From Candidatus Woesearchaeota archaeon (lineage in GTDB: Archaea > Nanobdellota > Nanobdellia > Woesearchaeales > GW2011-AR4), in assembly GCA_016180235.1 (NCBI GenBank), contig JACPBQ010000003.1, positions 62,001 to 126,000 of the forward strand: a DNA stretch of 64,000 nt. The letters run 5' to 3'. The notes under the pieces were generated by a model. That model was not told the origin of the DNA, ran no database searches, and saw nothing but the letters and a program-made list of their open reading frames with translations. Both the position numbers and the translations under genes were made by a program. Shown in pieces: positions 52,095 through 60,337 of this stretch; the first letter of the stretch is position 1; every line of letters starts with the position of its first letter.

Positions 52095-52700
52095 ATGAAA
52101 ATCGGAATTCTGGCTTTGCAGGGGGATGTAAGGGAGCATGTTAATATTATAAAAAAATTAGATGCAGATGCAGTTTTAATAAAGCACCCGGCAGATTTGG
52201 AATATATTGACTCTTTAATAATTCCCGGCGGCGAAAGCACTGCCATCTCCTTATTGATGAAAAAATATGGCTTATATTCAAAAATAAAGGAAAAACATTC
52301 TCAGGGAATGCCAATTTACGGCACATGCGCAGGAGCTATTCTGCTCGCAAAAAAAATCCTCGGAAACAGCATGAAGCCTCTGGGATTGATAGACATAGAC
52401 ATCGAAAGGAATTCTTATGGCAGGCAGATAGACAGCTTTGAAGCGGACTTGAGCATAAAAAATATAGGCGATTTCAGGGGGATTTTCATAAGAGCTCCTT
52501 TGGTCAAAAGGCTGCATAACCAAGCAGAAATATTGGCAGAGCACAATAAATTTCCGGTAATGATAAAGCAGAATAATGTCCTTATAACCACTTTCCATCC
52601 GGAGCTTACGAATGACACAAGAGTGCATGAATATTTCCTAAGCATGGCCAAAGAATATAAAGAAATTAAGGATATGCACAGGGATATTGAGCAGATTTAG
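52095..52700 (+). CDS. pdxT: pyridoxal 5'-phosphate synthase glutaminase subunit PdxT
   Basis: Class I glutaminase supplying ammonia to PdxS. IGILALQGDVREH, IPGGESTAISLLM, nucleophile Cys in YGTCAGAILLAK and the His/Glu of TFHPELTNDTRVHEYF are all present. 201 residues. Its stop overlaps the end of a convergent 52-aa gene by 4 nt. Confidence 0.96.
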   Translation: MKIGILALQGDVREHVNIIKKLDADAVLIKHPADLEYIDSLIIPGGESTAISLLMKKYGLYSKIKEKHSQGMPIYGTCAGAILLAKKILGNSMKPLGLIDIDIERNSYGRQIDSFEADLSIKNIGDFRGIFIRAPLVKRLHNQAEILAEHNKFPVMIKQNNVLITTFHPELTNDTRVHEYFLSMAKEYKEIKDMHRDIEQI

Positions 52701-52855
52701 ATCTGTACAGCATGCTTTGTTATCTCTACGTTGCATGAGTGATGCTCTCTGCACCAATTCTCGCATTTTTGAGCCCAATCTTTGCTTTCATATGCAAAAT
52801 TGCATTCCTCGCAGGCAAAATATTTTTTGTTGTTTTTCTTATTTTCTTTTACCAT
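52697..52855 (-). CDS. small Cys/His-rich protein, 52 aa
   Basis: Starts MVKENKKNNKKYFACEEC and contains CEECNFAYESKDWAQKCENW and CREHHSCN, a CxxC..C..C..H..C pattern that would hold one or two zinc ions. GGAGGTGA about 6 nt before the ATG makes translation likely. It overlaps the pdxT stop at the 3' end. Short zinc-finger proteins of this kind are frequent in archaea; the role is unknown. Confidence 0.78.
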   Translation of the reverse strand: MVKENKKNNKKYFACEECNFAYESKDWAQKCENWCREHHSCNVEITKHAVQI

Positions 52856-52875
52856 TTTTTCACCTCCAATCCTTG

Positions 52876-53202
52876 TTAATTAACCAAAATTTTTTCATTC
52901 CTGATTACTCTGCATGATTTAAGCCTGTCAAGATACTTTTCTATGTGCTTGTCAAACAGTTTAACTATTGGCAAGATAGTTTCTTTATCCAGGGAATATC
53001 TCTTCCACTTCCAGTTTTGCTGTGCAGTTACAAAGCCGCAATTCTCAAGGCATTTAAGGTTATGGGAAACTCTGCTCTGCTCAAATCCGGTTTTTTCGCA
53101 GATTTCCGTAACTGTTAAGGGCTTTTCTTTAAGCAAATTAATAATCTCCAATCTGGTTTCATTGGAAAATGCCTTGAAGAATAATCTGTGCAAATTGTCC
53201 AT
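52876..53202 (-). CDS. ArsR-family HTH regulator (2)
   Basis: Winged HTH: LFFKAFSNETRLEIINLL, TVTEICEKTGFEQSRVSHNL, KCLENCGFVTAQQNW. Cys residues near the recognition helix (ICEKTG, KCLENCGF) could bind metal. 108 residues. The start is leaderless behind a GTATATAAATG box (53228-53238), and a 6-bp inverted repeat lies directly before it, suggesting autoregulation. Confidence 0.88.
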   Translation of the reverse strand: MDNLHRLFFKAFSNETRLEIINLLKEKPLTVTEICEKTGFEQSRVSHNLKCLENCGFVTAQQNWKWKRYSLDKETILPIVKLFDKHIEKYLDRLKSCRVIRNEKILVN

Positions 53203-53203
53203 T

Positions 53204-53223
53204 ATATGACAAAGTTATCATAT
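53204..53223. promoter_or_regulatory. operator-like inverted repeat of ArsR (2)
   Basis: ATATGA (53204-53209), 8 nt, TCATAT (53218-53223), placed between the TATA box and the start codon of the ArsR gene, over the expected transcription start. Confidence 0.6.
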
Positions 53224-53256
53224 GAAGTATATAAATGTTTGGAAAAAGCAGCAGTT

Positions 53257-54333
53257 TCAATAATATTCCATATGGTTGAATATGTCCTTCATACTTATTT
53301 TCTTTACGGAAATTACCGAGTCTGCCCCGCCAAGGTATACCAGCAAGTCTTTCTTGTTCAAATCCATAATCGCTCCTGTAGGAAATACAACATTGCTGAT
53401 AAAGCCTTTTTTCTCATGCTTTTCAGCAGGCGCAAACAATGACCTGTCTTTGGGGGACCTTGCCAGTATTTTCTCCGGGTTTTTTAAGTCCAGTAAAATT
53501 GCTCCCGCGCTATAGGTCTTTTTCTCGCCTTTTTGCTTTACGCCGTGGTATATTTCAAGCCACCCTTCCTTTGTCTTTATTGGCGGAGCCCCTGAGCCAA
53601 TCCTGTCCTGCTCCCAGGAATTTGGCCTTGGCTGGATAATGCTTTTTTCCCTGCCCCAGTAAGTTAAGTCCGGAGAATATGAAATCCAGATGGATGGCTT
53701 GCTGAAGCTAAAAAACCCTTCCGGCCGGTGCAAAGCAACATATTTTCCTCTTATTTTCTCGGGAAATATAACCACATCCTTGTTTTGCTCCCTGAAGATA
53801 ATGCCTTTTCTCTTCCAGTGCACCAGGTCTTTTGAGACGGCCAAAGAAGTGGATACTCCTTCATTTAAGGAAACTGCAACATACGTAAGCAGATATTGCC
53901 CCTTTATTCTTGTAATTCTGGAATCTTCAACCCCGTATTGGCCTTCTGTTGCTGTTCCCGTAAATACCGGCTTCTCGCCTATGTGCTCCATATCAAAGCC
54001 GTTTTCATTCAATATTATTTTTCTGAAATGCGAAAATGTTGTTAGTCTGCAGCTGCCGTTTTTGAGGAAAACCACATTATTCTCTTTCCTCACTATATCT
54101 GTTTTCTTGACCTTCTCAACTTTTGTTTTGAATCCTTGCTCACTCGTTATAATCGGGCAGTGCAGCAATTTGCCCCTGTGCAGATGGTATTGCTCCGCAA
54201 CTCTTACAAGCAACAGGATTTTGTTATTGGGAAGCCTTATAGCTCCCGGATTTAAGACGCCCTTCACAGTCCAGTCGGGAAAAGAGGGCTTTAAATCTTC
54301 AGGCTTTAGCAGCAGTTTGTCTTTAATTTTCAT
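53257..54333 (-). CDS. GH130-type glycoside phosphorylase/hydrolase
   Basis: Five-bladed propeller enzyme acting on beta-mannosides. NPGAIRLPNNKILLLVRV, YGVEDSRITRIKGQYLLTYV (catalytic Asp region), SWEQDRIGSGAPPIKTKEGW and VYLGGADS are family blocks. The ATG at 54333 (MKIKDKLLLKPEDL) directly follows the stop of the upstream gene (TAGAAATG); a longer start overlaps it. Probably co-transcribed with the membrane gene before it. Confidence 0.88.
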   Translation of the reverse strand: MKIKDKLLLKPEDLKPSFPDWTVKGVLNPGAIRLPNNKILLLVRVAEQYHLHRGKLLHCPIITSEQGFKTKVEKVKKTDIVRKENNVVFLKNGSCRLTTFSHFRKIILNENGFDMEHIGEKPVFTGTATEGQYGVEDSRITRIKGQYLLTYVAVSLNEGVSTSLAVSKDLVHWKRKGIIFREQNKDVVIFPEKIRGKYVALHRPEGFFSFSKPSIWISYSPDLTYWGREKSIIQPRPNSWEQDRIGSGAPPIKTKEGWLEIYHGVKQKGEKKTYSAGAILLDLKNPEKILARSPKDRSLFAPAEKHEKKGFISNVVFPTGAIMDLNKKDLLVYLGGADSVISVKKISMKDIFNHMEYY

Positions 54334-54335
54334 TT

Positions 54336-55013
54336 CTAATACCCTATATTCCACAAGACCATTATGACTATCGTATACAATAAAAGCCCCGTTATAAAAT
54401 ACAACGGCTTCCCTTCCCTGTCCCGGGGCAGTGATTCCCTTACTACCATGTACAGTAAGCCGCCGCCGACAAATCCCAGCAAAGCCGCATTTCCTGCAGC
54501 TCCAATGCCAATAAAACTCGCGACTAAAGCGCCAAGAAAAGCGGAGCTGGCATGAAGCACCCTTAAATGGTATTTTTTTGTTGACCTTCTGGGCAGCGAG
54601 TCAATAATAATATGCAATGCAATTGGTATGGACAGTAATGCGCTGTCAACAATATTTACTTCCGTTATTTTAACTAAAATAAACCCGACAACAAAAAAAT
54701 AGGCAAAAGAAGTTGCAGAATGGACAAACCTGTGTTCTTTTCTCAGTTGCGGGCCAGTAAAATTCTGCCTTATATATTTCTCGATTATGTGGAAGATCCC
54801 GAATCCCAATAATATGGACAAAAACAGCAGCCTGTTTATGTTTACAGAGCCAATGTATATCTCAGGCAGCATTACCAGGAAGATATAGGATATTGAGACT
54901 CCTGCAGCAAAGGAAATGAACTTCATCTTATTTGGGGAAGGTTTAGAGAACAGCCCTTCTGTAAAGAAGTCTATTACGCTCAATGCCAAAGCCAGGATAT
55001 GCCCTATTACCAT
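54336..55013 (-). CDS. ZIP-like polytopic membrane protein
   Basis: About seven hydrophobic segments. ISFAAGVSISYIFLVMLPEI resembles the N-terminal part of ZIP transporters. The metal-site helices are poorly kept: IALHIIIDSLPRRSTKK replaces HNxxDG, and no HEIPHE is seen. It may have lost metal transport or belong to a related family. Ends 2 nt before the GH130 gene. Confidence 0.65.
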   Translation of the reverse strand: MVIGHILALALSVIDFFTEGLFSKPSPNKMKFISFAAGVSISYIFLVMLPEIYIGSVNINRLLFLSILLGFGIFHIIEKYIRQNFTGPQLRKEHRFVHSATSFAYFFVVGFILVKITEVNIVDSALLSIPIALHIIIDSLPRRSTKKYHLRVLHASSAFLGALVASFIGIGAAGNAALLGFVGGGLLYMVVRESLPRDREGKPLYFITGLLLYTIVIMVLWNIGY

Positions 55014-55123
55014 TTTATAAAATAATTTGGATTGTGGTATTTATAATTTTTCTTTTAATATTGGATATTGCCTTAAAAACGGAAATTATCATAAGGCAAG
55101 TTTTGCGGAATTTCATCTTTTTA

Positions 55124-55284
55124 CATGTCGGAAATCGCAAAGGCGTACACCATTTGCTTCAGCTTATGGAAAGCAGTGAGATGCGAGTGAGCTCGTGTTT
55201 TCTCACTCGCTCACAATTCACCGATTTCCGAGCATGCTCAAAAACTCCGCTACACGTTCCGCACTTTAGTGCGGAGTTTTTGAC
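55124..55284 (+). repeat. structured repeat family, copy C
   Basis: CATG plus stem I TCGGAAATCG (55124-55137) pairs with CGATTTCCGA and CATG (55222-55236). Stem II is TCAAAAACTCCGC (55238-55250) with GCGGAGTTTTTGA (55271-55283), 13 bp perfect; the hairpin TCCGCAC-TTTA-GTGCGGA (55258-55275) competes with it. The interior of stem I holds the palindrome shared with 23151-23191. Unlike A and B it lies between divergent genes, upstream of the thyA TATA box (CTATTTAAAA, 55296-55305). Confidence 0.87.
55176..55221. repeat. palindromic repeat, second copy
   Basis: GTGAGATGCGAGTGAGC (55176-55192) and CTCGCTCACAATTCAC (55206-55221); reverse-complement match to 23151-23191. Nested within copy C of the structured repeat. 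Confidence 0.7.
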
Positions 55285-55342
55285 AAAACCAAAACCTATT
55301 TAAAATTAAATCGTTTTATCCTCCATATCGGGTGGTCATATA

Positions 55343-56188
55343 ATGAAACAGTATCTCGATGCTTTAAAATACGTCTTGGAGAAAGGCGCAAACAAGAAAG
55401 ACCGCACAGGCACAGGCACGAAAGCAGTATTTGGAATGCAGCTAAGATTCAGCATGGAAGAGGGCTTTCCTGCCATAACTACAAAAAAATTAGCCTGGAA
55501 ATCGGTTGTTTCTGAATTATTGTGGTTTATTGAAGGAAGCGGTGATGAAAGAAGATTAGCTGAGATACTTCATGGAACTCGCGATAAAGATAAAAAAACA
55601 ATTTGGACAGCTAATGCAGAAGCTGATTATTGGAGGCCAAAGGCAAAATTTGAAGGGGATTTGGGAAGGGTTTATGGAGTCCAATGGAGAAAATGGAAAA
55701 GCCCTGAAGGAAAAGAAATCGACCAGTTAAAAAATGCCATTGATTTAATCATGAATAATCCCTCATCAAGAAGAATCATAGTAAATGCATGGAATCCTGG
55801 AGAAATGGACAGGATGGCTTTGCCTCCATGCCATACTTTTTTCCAGTTCTTTGTTGCCGATAATAAACTAAGCCTGCAGATGTATCAAAGAAGCTGTGAT
55901 ATGTTTTTGGGGGTTCCATTCAATATTGCTTCCTACTCCCTATTATTGCACATGGTTGCCCAGGTCACAGGCTTAAAGCCGGGGGAATTTGTCCATACTC
56001 TGGGAGATGCCCATATATACCGAAATCATTTTGCGCAGGTAAAAGAGCAATTAAAAAGGAAGCCATTGCCATTGCCAAAATTAAGGCTAAATCCGGATAT
56101 AAGAAAAATTGATGATTTTAAGATGGAAGATATAGAATTAATTGGGTATGAGCATCATCCACCGATTAGGGCGCAGATGGCCGTTTAG
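55343..56188 (+). CDS. thyA: thymidylate synthase
   Basis: Methylates dUMP to dTMP with methylene-tetrahydrofolate. DRTGTGTKAVFGMQLRF, ELLWFIEGSGDERRL, DLGRVYGVQWRKW, the nucleophile Cys in ALPPCHTFFQFF, and YQRSCDMFLGVPFNIASY are all canonical. 281 residues. GGGTGG lies 9 nt before the ATG. folA lies 0.6 kb downstream, the usual functional pair. Confidence 0.97.
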   Translation: MKQYLDALKYVLEKGANKKDRTGTGTKAVFGMQLRFSMEEGFPAITTKKLAWKSVVSELLWFIEGSGDERRLAEILHGTRDKDKKTIWTANAEADYWRPKAKFEGDLGRVYGVQWRKWKSPEGKEIDQLKNAIDLIMNNPSSRRIIVNAWNPGEMDRMALPPCHTFFQFFVADNKLSLQMYQRSCDMFLGVPFNIASYSLLLHMVAQVTGLKPGEFVHTLGDAHIYRNHFAQVKEQLKRKPLPLPKLRLNPDIRKIDDFKMEDIELIGYEHHPPIRAQMAV

Positions 56189-56684
56189 TCTCATCAATAA
56201 TATTCATAGCCTCTAATTCGCGTGTTGCTATATTAACAGCTTCCTGCGCTTTAATTGAAATATACACTATGCTTAGTGTTTCCCCTATTAATCTCCTGGT
56301 TAAATGGCTCCTGCCATAATCCATAAAGTCTTCTATGGTTGCGTAAGCTATTGGATCGTTTTCCGCAATAGCAACAATATTCTCTCTGAATTCATCTGAA
56401 AACTTTGATTGCTCCAATACTTCATTCACTACAAAATCCGATATTTCCATGCATCCTGCATAGCCGGAAGAAGTTTCAATTCTGTTCTTAAGCATAAAAT
56501 AGAAAAAACCGGCAAAGGCTTTTAACTTCCTTTCTTCATTAGGTGGCAATGCCTGCCCCCTTATTATTCCAGCGTGGCCTAGGTGTATCTCAACTAGGTC
56601 AAGCAGGTTGCGCTGCTCTTCGCCAAACAACCCAATAATCCTATCTTGAAGCTTTTCTTTGCTTGGATTGTATACACTCTCCAT
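56166..56684 (-). CDS. hypothetical helical protein, 172 aa
   Basis: Soluble all-helical protein of unknown family, convergent with thyA and overlapping its last 23 nt. An ATTTAAAAATAG box (56703-56714) lies about 25 nt before the ATG, so it is leaderless. No motif recognised. Confidence 0.6.
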   Translation of the reverse strand: MESVYNPSKEKLQDRIIGLFGEEQRNLLDLVEIHLGHAGIIRGQALPPNEERKLKAFAGFFYFMLKNRIETSSGYAGCMEISDFVVNEVLEQSKFSDEFRENIVAIAENDPIAYATIEDFMDYGRSHLTRRLIGETLSIVYISIKAQEAVNIATRELEAMNIIDETKRPSAP

Positions 56685-56805
56685 TCAGCATGGTGATTCA
56701 AGGCTATTTTTAAATTCTTCTTTATTGGCAATTTAAAATATGGTGAAATGCTGGGGTAGAATTAAGATGAGAAACTTTATAAGCCTATATTCATTCATTC
56801 AAAAA

Positions 56806-57291
56806 ATGATAATCTCTTTTGTTGTTGCAATGGGAAAAAATAGAGTTATAGGAAAGGATAATTCCCTCCCATGGAACATGCCAGCGGATATGAAACGATT
56901 TAAAGAATTGACATTAAACAAGCCGGTAATAATGGGAAGGAAGACCTTTGAAAGCATAGGAAAGCCATTACTCAAAAGGCTGAATATAATAATTACCCGC
57001 GATGAAAGTTATAAGGCAGAAGGCTGTGTTGTTGTGCATTCCGTTGATGAGGCATTAAATGCCGCAAAAAACGCAAAAGAGGCAATGGTGATCGGAGGCT
57101 CCCAGATTTTCAGGGAATTTTTTCCTAAAGCAGGCAGGATATATCTGACAATAATTGAGCACGATTTTGAAGGGGATGTGAAATTTCCGGAATACGATAT
57201 AACTGAATGGGAAGAGGCCTCTTATGAGGAGCATGAAAAAGACAAAGAAAACCCTTACGACTACTCATTTATCACTTTGGAAAGAAAATAA
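56806..57291 (+). CDS. folA: dihydrofolate reductase
   Basis: Regenerates tetrahydrofolate used by ThyA. IISFVVAMGKNRVIGKDNSL, PWNMPADMKRFKELT (catalytic Asp), VIMGRKTFESIGKPL and AMVIGGSQIFREFFP are standard. The ATG at 56806 is chosen because CTTTATAAGC (56775-56784) lies about 27 nt upstream and the family starts here; the frame is open further upstream. 161 residues. Confidence 0.96.
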   Translation: MIISFVVAMGKNRVIGKDNSLPWNMPADMKRFKELTLNKPVIMGRKTFESIGKPLLKRLNIIITRDESYKAEGCVVVHSVDEALNAAKNAKEAMVIGGSQIFREFFPKAGRIYLTIIEHDFEGDVKFPEYDITEWEEASYEEHEKDKENPYDYSFITLERK

Positions 57292-57301
57292 ATTCTTGAT
57301 T

Positions 57302-57418
57302 TTATCTTTCTATCCTTGTATTAATCCACCTTTGAATGCTTTTAAGCTCTCTTGCCGCAGCTTCCTGCTCATCAAAAAAGCTGTCAAATTCCGATGTTAT
57401 GTCCTTGTCTATCTCCAT
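57302..57418 (-). CDS. 38-aa acidic/helical peptide gene
   Basis: Starts MEIDKDITSEFDSFFDEQ and ends in WINTRIER. GAGGTGA 5 nt before the ATG and ATTTATATAAG (57450-57460) further upstream make it a plausible small gene. It is convergent with folA. No family recognised. Confidence 0.55.
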   Translation of the reverse strand: MEIDKDITSEFDSFFDEQEAAARELKSIQRWINTRIER

Positions 57419-57531
57419 GACTATCACCTCAATTGTCTTTTAGAATATTCTTATATAAATAATTTCATGTTTAAAATATTCTTATAGGAATAAATAATAT
57501 GGAAAAGTTCGCATAACGTACAATTTTATGC

Positions 57532-57615
57532 AACATTTTTTCCTCGAAAATTTTACCCTCGTGTGAGGCAACCCACACACAGAGCTGGTAAAATTTTTAG
57601 AGTTGAAAAAATGTT
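57532..57615. repeat. long hairpin in left arm of the 57.5-kb element
   Basis: AACATTTTTT (57532-57541) pairs with AAAAAATGTT (57606-57615), CTC with GAG, AAAATTTTACC (57547-57557) with GGTAAAATTTT (57587-57597), and GTGTG with CACAC at the tip. This gives a stem of nearly 30 bp with small bulges. The right arm has no counterpart, so it may be a separate small insertion. Confidence 0.65.
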
Positions 57616-57900
57616 AGGTGAGTGAGCGATACCTTTGATGGCTGAGCGAACGAACCGCATAAAATGTGTTACATGAATTAAGCCGCAACGAATGAGCCTT
57701 TTGATAGGCGAATTCGTGAGGATTTAGTTGTGAGTGTCGCCAGAATTTTCTTTGATGGAAATTCGGATTTATTTCTCATATTATTTTAGTGGAAGAACTA
57801 TCTTTTTAGAATAAAAAGTTCCCGAAGGGCTATGCGTATAATGTTGTTATATGTATTTTTAGGATAATATTTAAAGGAGTAAGGATAAACTAACTAAGAA

Positions 57901-58881
57901 ATGAAAAAATATGTTTTGATTGTTTTCATTTTTTTATTGAGCATTTTTGTAGCTAAAGCTCAATTAGCTGAGATATATAACGAAGAAAATTTAGATTTTG
58001 ATAGAGATTATAGAGATAATTATCTTGCAGACTATAACTATTTCTCAGATTTAGAATTTGTAATAACTTCTGGTGGAGATAAACTCCATATGGATACATC
58101 AACCACGAGTCAAACGTTAAGAGGCATTAATATAAATGGAAAAAATTTTGCATTTGATTTTATAGGTTGTGATGCTTGGGAAAGATACTGTAGTTTTAGA
58201 ATTAATGGTGTGCCTACAAAAAAGACATTCGACCCTAACTACCATCCAGATAAGCAAACAAGCTTTAGATTTGACGAGGATTATTCCCTTTTAATAGAAA
58301 CAGTAAATTATGCCTCAGTTGGCACGTTTGATATTATAGACATAATAATTGATGGTTCTGTTAGTAGTTGTGGAGATAGTATTTGTGGAGAAGGAGAAAC
58401 CTGTTCTTCCTGTACTCAAGATTGCGGATGCAGTTCAGGATATATATGTGAATCAGAGCAATGTGTTGAGGAAATTATTTGCGGAGATAATATATGTGAC
58501 ACCAATGAAAATTGCTGCATGGATTGTGGTTGTGGTAGTGGATATGAATGTATAAGTAATTCTTGTGTTCTGGAGTATGAATGTATTTCAGATTCAGATT
58601 GTAACAATGATGAGGCTTGCGTAGACAATGAATGTGAGATAGTCTTGCTACCTCCCGAGGAAAATGACACTGCAACTTTAGATTCAACTGATCTAACGAT
58701 TTCTGACATTACTCCAACAGAACAGGACAAAGTGGAAATTACAGTTGCCCCAAGCTCCATTGAGGAAGAAAAAGAAGATAAAGTTATTGAGACTCAAAGT
58801 GATGTTCCTGAACCACCACCTAAAGAAGAAAGTACTGTGATACAAAAAATTATAGCTTGGTTCTTTTCATTGTTTGGATAA
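57901..58881 (+). CDS. secreted cysteine-rich protein with C-terminal hydrophobic anchor
   Basis: Signal peptide (MKKYVLIVFIFLLSIFVAKA), a beta-rich N-terminal domain (20-155), then three Cys-rich repeats of CGDSICGEGETCSSCTQDCG type (about 156-240) that resemble disulfide-linked EGF/Dickkopf-like knots. An acidic Pro-rich stalk and a short C-terminal hydrophobic end (IIAWFFSLFG) follow. It is the only gene inside the inverted-repeat segment. Codon choice is more A/T-rich (AGA, TTA, ATA) than neighbouring genes, consistent with transfer. ATATTTAAAGG upstream is the likely promoter. Confidence 0.78.
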   Translation: MKKYVLIVFIFLLSIFVAKAQLAEIYNEENLDFDRDYRDNYLADYNYFSDLEFVITSGGDKLHMDTSTTSQTLRGININGKNFAFDFIGCDAWERYCSFRINGVPTKKTFDPNYHPDKQTSFRFDEDYSLLIETVNYASVGTFDIIDIIIDGSVSSCGDSICGEGETCSSCTQDCGCSSGYICESEQCVEEIICGDNICDTNENCCMDCGCGSGYECISNSCVLEYECISDSDCNNDEACVDNECEIVLLPPEENDTATLDSTDLTISDITPTEQDKVEITVAPSSIEEEKEDKVIETQSDVPEPPPKEESTVIQKIIAWFFSLFG

Positions 58882-59061
58882 AATATCAGGAATGATTTAG
58901 TTACATTATACGAAAGTTCTTCCACGACTCTCTTTAGAGAAAAATAATAATGTAGAAGCGACACTCACGAACATTTAACACGCTTTTTGCGAACATTATA
59001 TGGGCGTAAAAAGCAAGTGTTATGCGAATCTTTTATTAGAAATAAGAATTTTACTTATTGG

Positions 59062-60243
59062 CTATTCCCTGCAAACTCCTGTTTCTTTTGCTGTTTTGGC
59101 AACAGCTTCCGCAACCCTCTTAACAACATTCTTGTCCAGGGTATAAGGCAGAATATTGTCTTTTGTAGGATTTACGCAATTTGCTATTGCGGTTGCAGCA
59201 GCTATTTTCATCTCGTTGTTGATTTTAACCGCTTTTGAGTCCAATGCTCCCCTGAAAACGCCTGGAAATGCCAACGAATTGTTTATCTGGTTCGGAAAAT
59301 CGCTCCTTCCGGTTCCCACTATTGCAGCTACTTTAGAGGCTTCATCAGGCATTATCTCCGGAGTTGGGTTTGCCATTGCAAATACGATAGGGTCCTTATT
59401 CATAACTTTTAGATCATCTGCTGTAAGCAAATTTCCTTTAGAGACGCCGATGAAAACATCCGCTCCCTTAAGGGCGTCTTTTAGCATACCTCCTCTTTTA
59501 CTTCCATTTGTTATCTTTGCCAATGCCTTTTTTATTTCATTCAAATCAGGCCTTCCTTCATAGACAATCCCCTTGCTGTCGCACAAGACAATTTCTTTTA
59601 CTGATGTGCATATCTTCTTGTCTATGCCTATACACAGCAATAATTTTGTGATTGCAGTGCCTGCTGCCCCCACTCCGTTAACAACAACCTTTAATTCCTC
59701 AATATGTTTTCCTGTTACTTTTGCAGCATTGAGCAAAGCAGCCAGCACTACGATAGCGGTCCCGTGCTGGTCGTCGTGCATTACGGGTATTCCTATATTC
59801 TGCAGCTTTTCCTCTATTTTAAAGCATCTTGGCGCGGCTATATCCTCAAGATTTATCCCTCCAAAGGCAGGCGCAATATTCTTCACAATATTGATGATTT
59901 CATCGTCATTCTGGTTTTTGATGCAGATTGGAAAGGCATCTATATTGGCTAACTCCTTGAACAGGACGCTTTTGCCTTCCATTACCGGTAAAGATGCTTC
60001 TGCTCCTATGTTTCCCAGCCCCAAAACAGCACTTCCGTCAGTCACAACAGCGACAGAATTAGATTTCATGGTATAATCATAAACTGCCTTCGGGTTGTTG
60101 GCTATCTCCCTGCATACCTCGGCAACTCCGGGAGTATAAACCAGGCTCAAATCTTCTTTTGTATTGACATTGACTTTGGATTTTACTGCCAACTTCCCCT
60201 TGCTATCCTTGTGCAGCTTTAGCGCTTCTTCTTTTAGGTTCAT
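59062..60243 (-). CDS. malic enzyme (NAD(P)-dependent malate dehydrogenase, decarboxylating)
   Basis: Converts malate to pyruvate, CO2 and NAD(P)H. SLVYTPGVAEVCREIANN, TDGSAVLGLGNIGAEASLPV, MEGKSVLFKELANIDAFPI, HDDQHGTAIVVLAALLNA and VVVNGVGAAGTAI (NAD site) are diagnostic of the short malic enzyme family. 393 residues. The upstream CTTTAAAAAC (60281-60272) belongs to the double-hairpin repeat copy 2. Confidence 0.95.
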   Translation of the reverse strand: MNLKEEALKLHKDSKGKLAVKSKVNVNTKEDLSLVYTPGVAEVCREIANNPKAVYDYTMKSNSVAVVTDGSAVLGLGNIGAEASLPVMEGKSVLFKELANIDAFPICIKNQNDDEIINIVKNIAPAFGGINLEDIAAPRCFKIEEKLQNIGIPVMHDDQHGTAIVVLAALLNAAKVTGKHIEELKVVVNGVGAAGTAITKLLLCIGIDKKICTSVKEIVLCDSKGIVYEGRPDLNEIKKALAKITNGSKRGGMLKDALKGADVFIGVSKGNLLTADDLKVMNKDPIVFAMANPTPEIMPDEASKVAAIVGTGRSDFPNQINNSLAFPGVFRGALDSKAVKINNEMKIAAATAIANCVNPTKDNILPYTLDKNVVKRVAEAVAKTAKETGVCRE

Positions 60244-60271
60244 TTTATTAGCAGAAAACGAATAAATGGGT

Positions 60272-60329
60272 GTTTTTAAAGGTTGCGGGAAATGCGTTTT
60301 CCCAAAACCCAGGAAAAACTTGTTTTTCC
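60272..60329 (-). repeat. double-hairpin promoter-associated repeat, copy 2
   Basis: Minus strand: GGAAAAA-CAAG-TTTTTCC (60329-60312), then a GGTTTT word, GGGAAAA-CGCA-TTTCCC (60303-60287) and CCGCAACCTTTAAAAAC. Same order and words as 50995-51055 although the loops differ. It separates gdhA from the malic enzyme gene and ends in the latter's TATA box. Confidence 0.75.
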
Positions 60330-60337
60330 GCTGCTTT

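Larger units (their letters stand above)
57503..59034. mobile_element. 1.5-kb segment with nested ordered inverted repeats around one gene
   Basis: Four words on the left recur inverted and in mirror order on the right. AAAAGTTCGCATAAC (57503-57517) matches GTTATGCGAATCTTTT (59019-59034). GTGAGTGTCGC (57730-57740) matches GCGACACTCAC (58958-58968). GTGGAAGAACT (57789-57799) matches AGTTCTTCCAC (58915-58925). CGTATAATG (57835-57843) matches CATTATACG (58904-58912). The enclosed gene encodes a cysteine-rich secreted protein. No transposase is present. The 482-nt gap 57419-57900 holds only the left arm and hairpins (57532-57615, 57689-57716). Confidence 0.65.

Noticed and set aside
57503-59034. 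Integron cassette with attC sites
   Set aside because: The outer GTTATGC word resembles a core site, but the flanking repeats are inverted relative to each other instead of direct, canonical R and L boxes cannot be set, and no integrase is present. Kept only as an idea.
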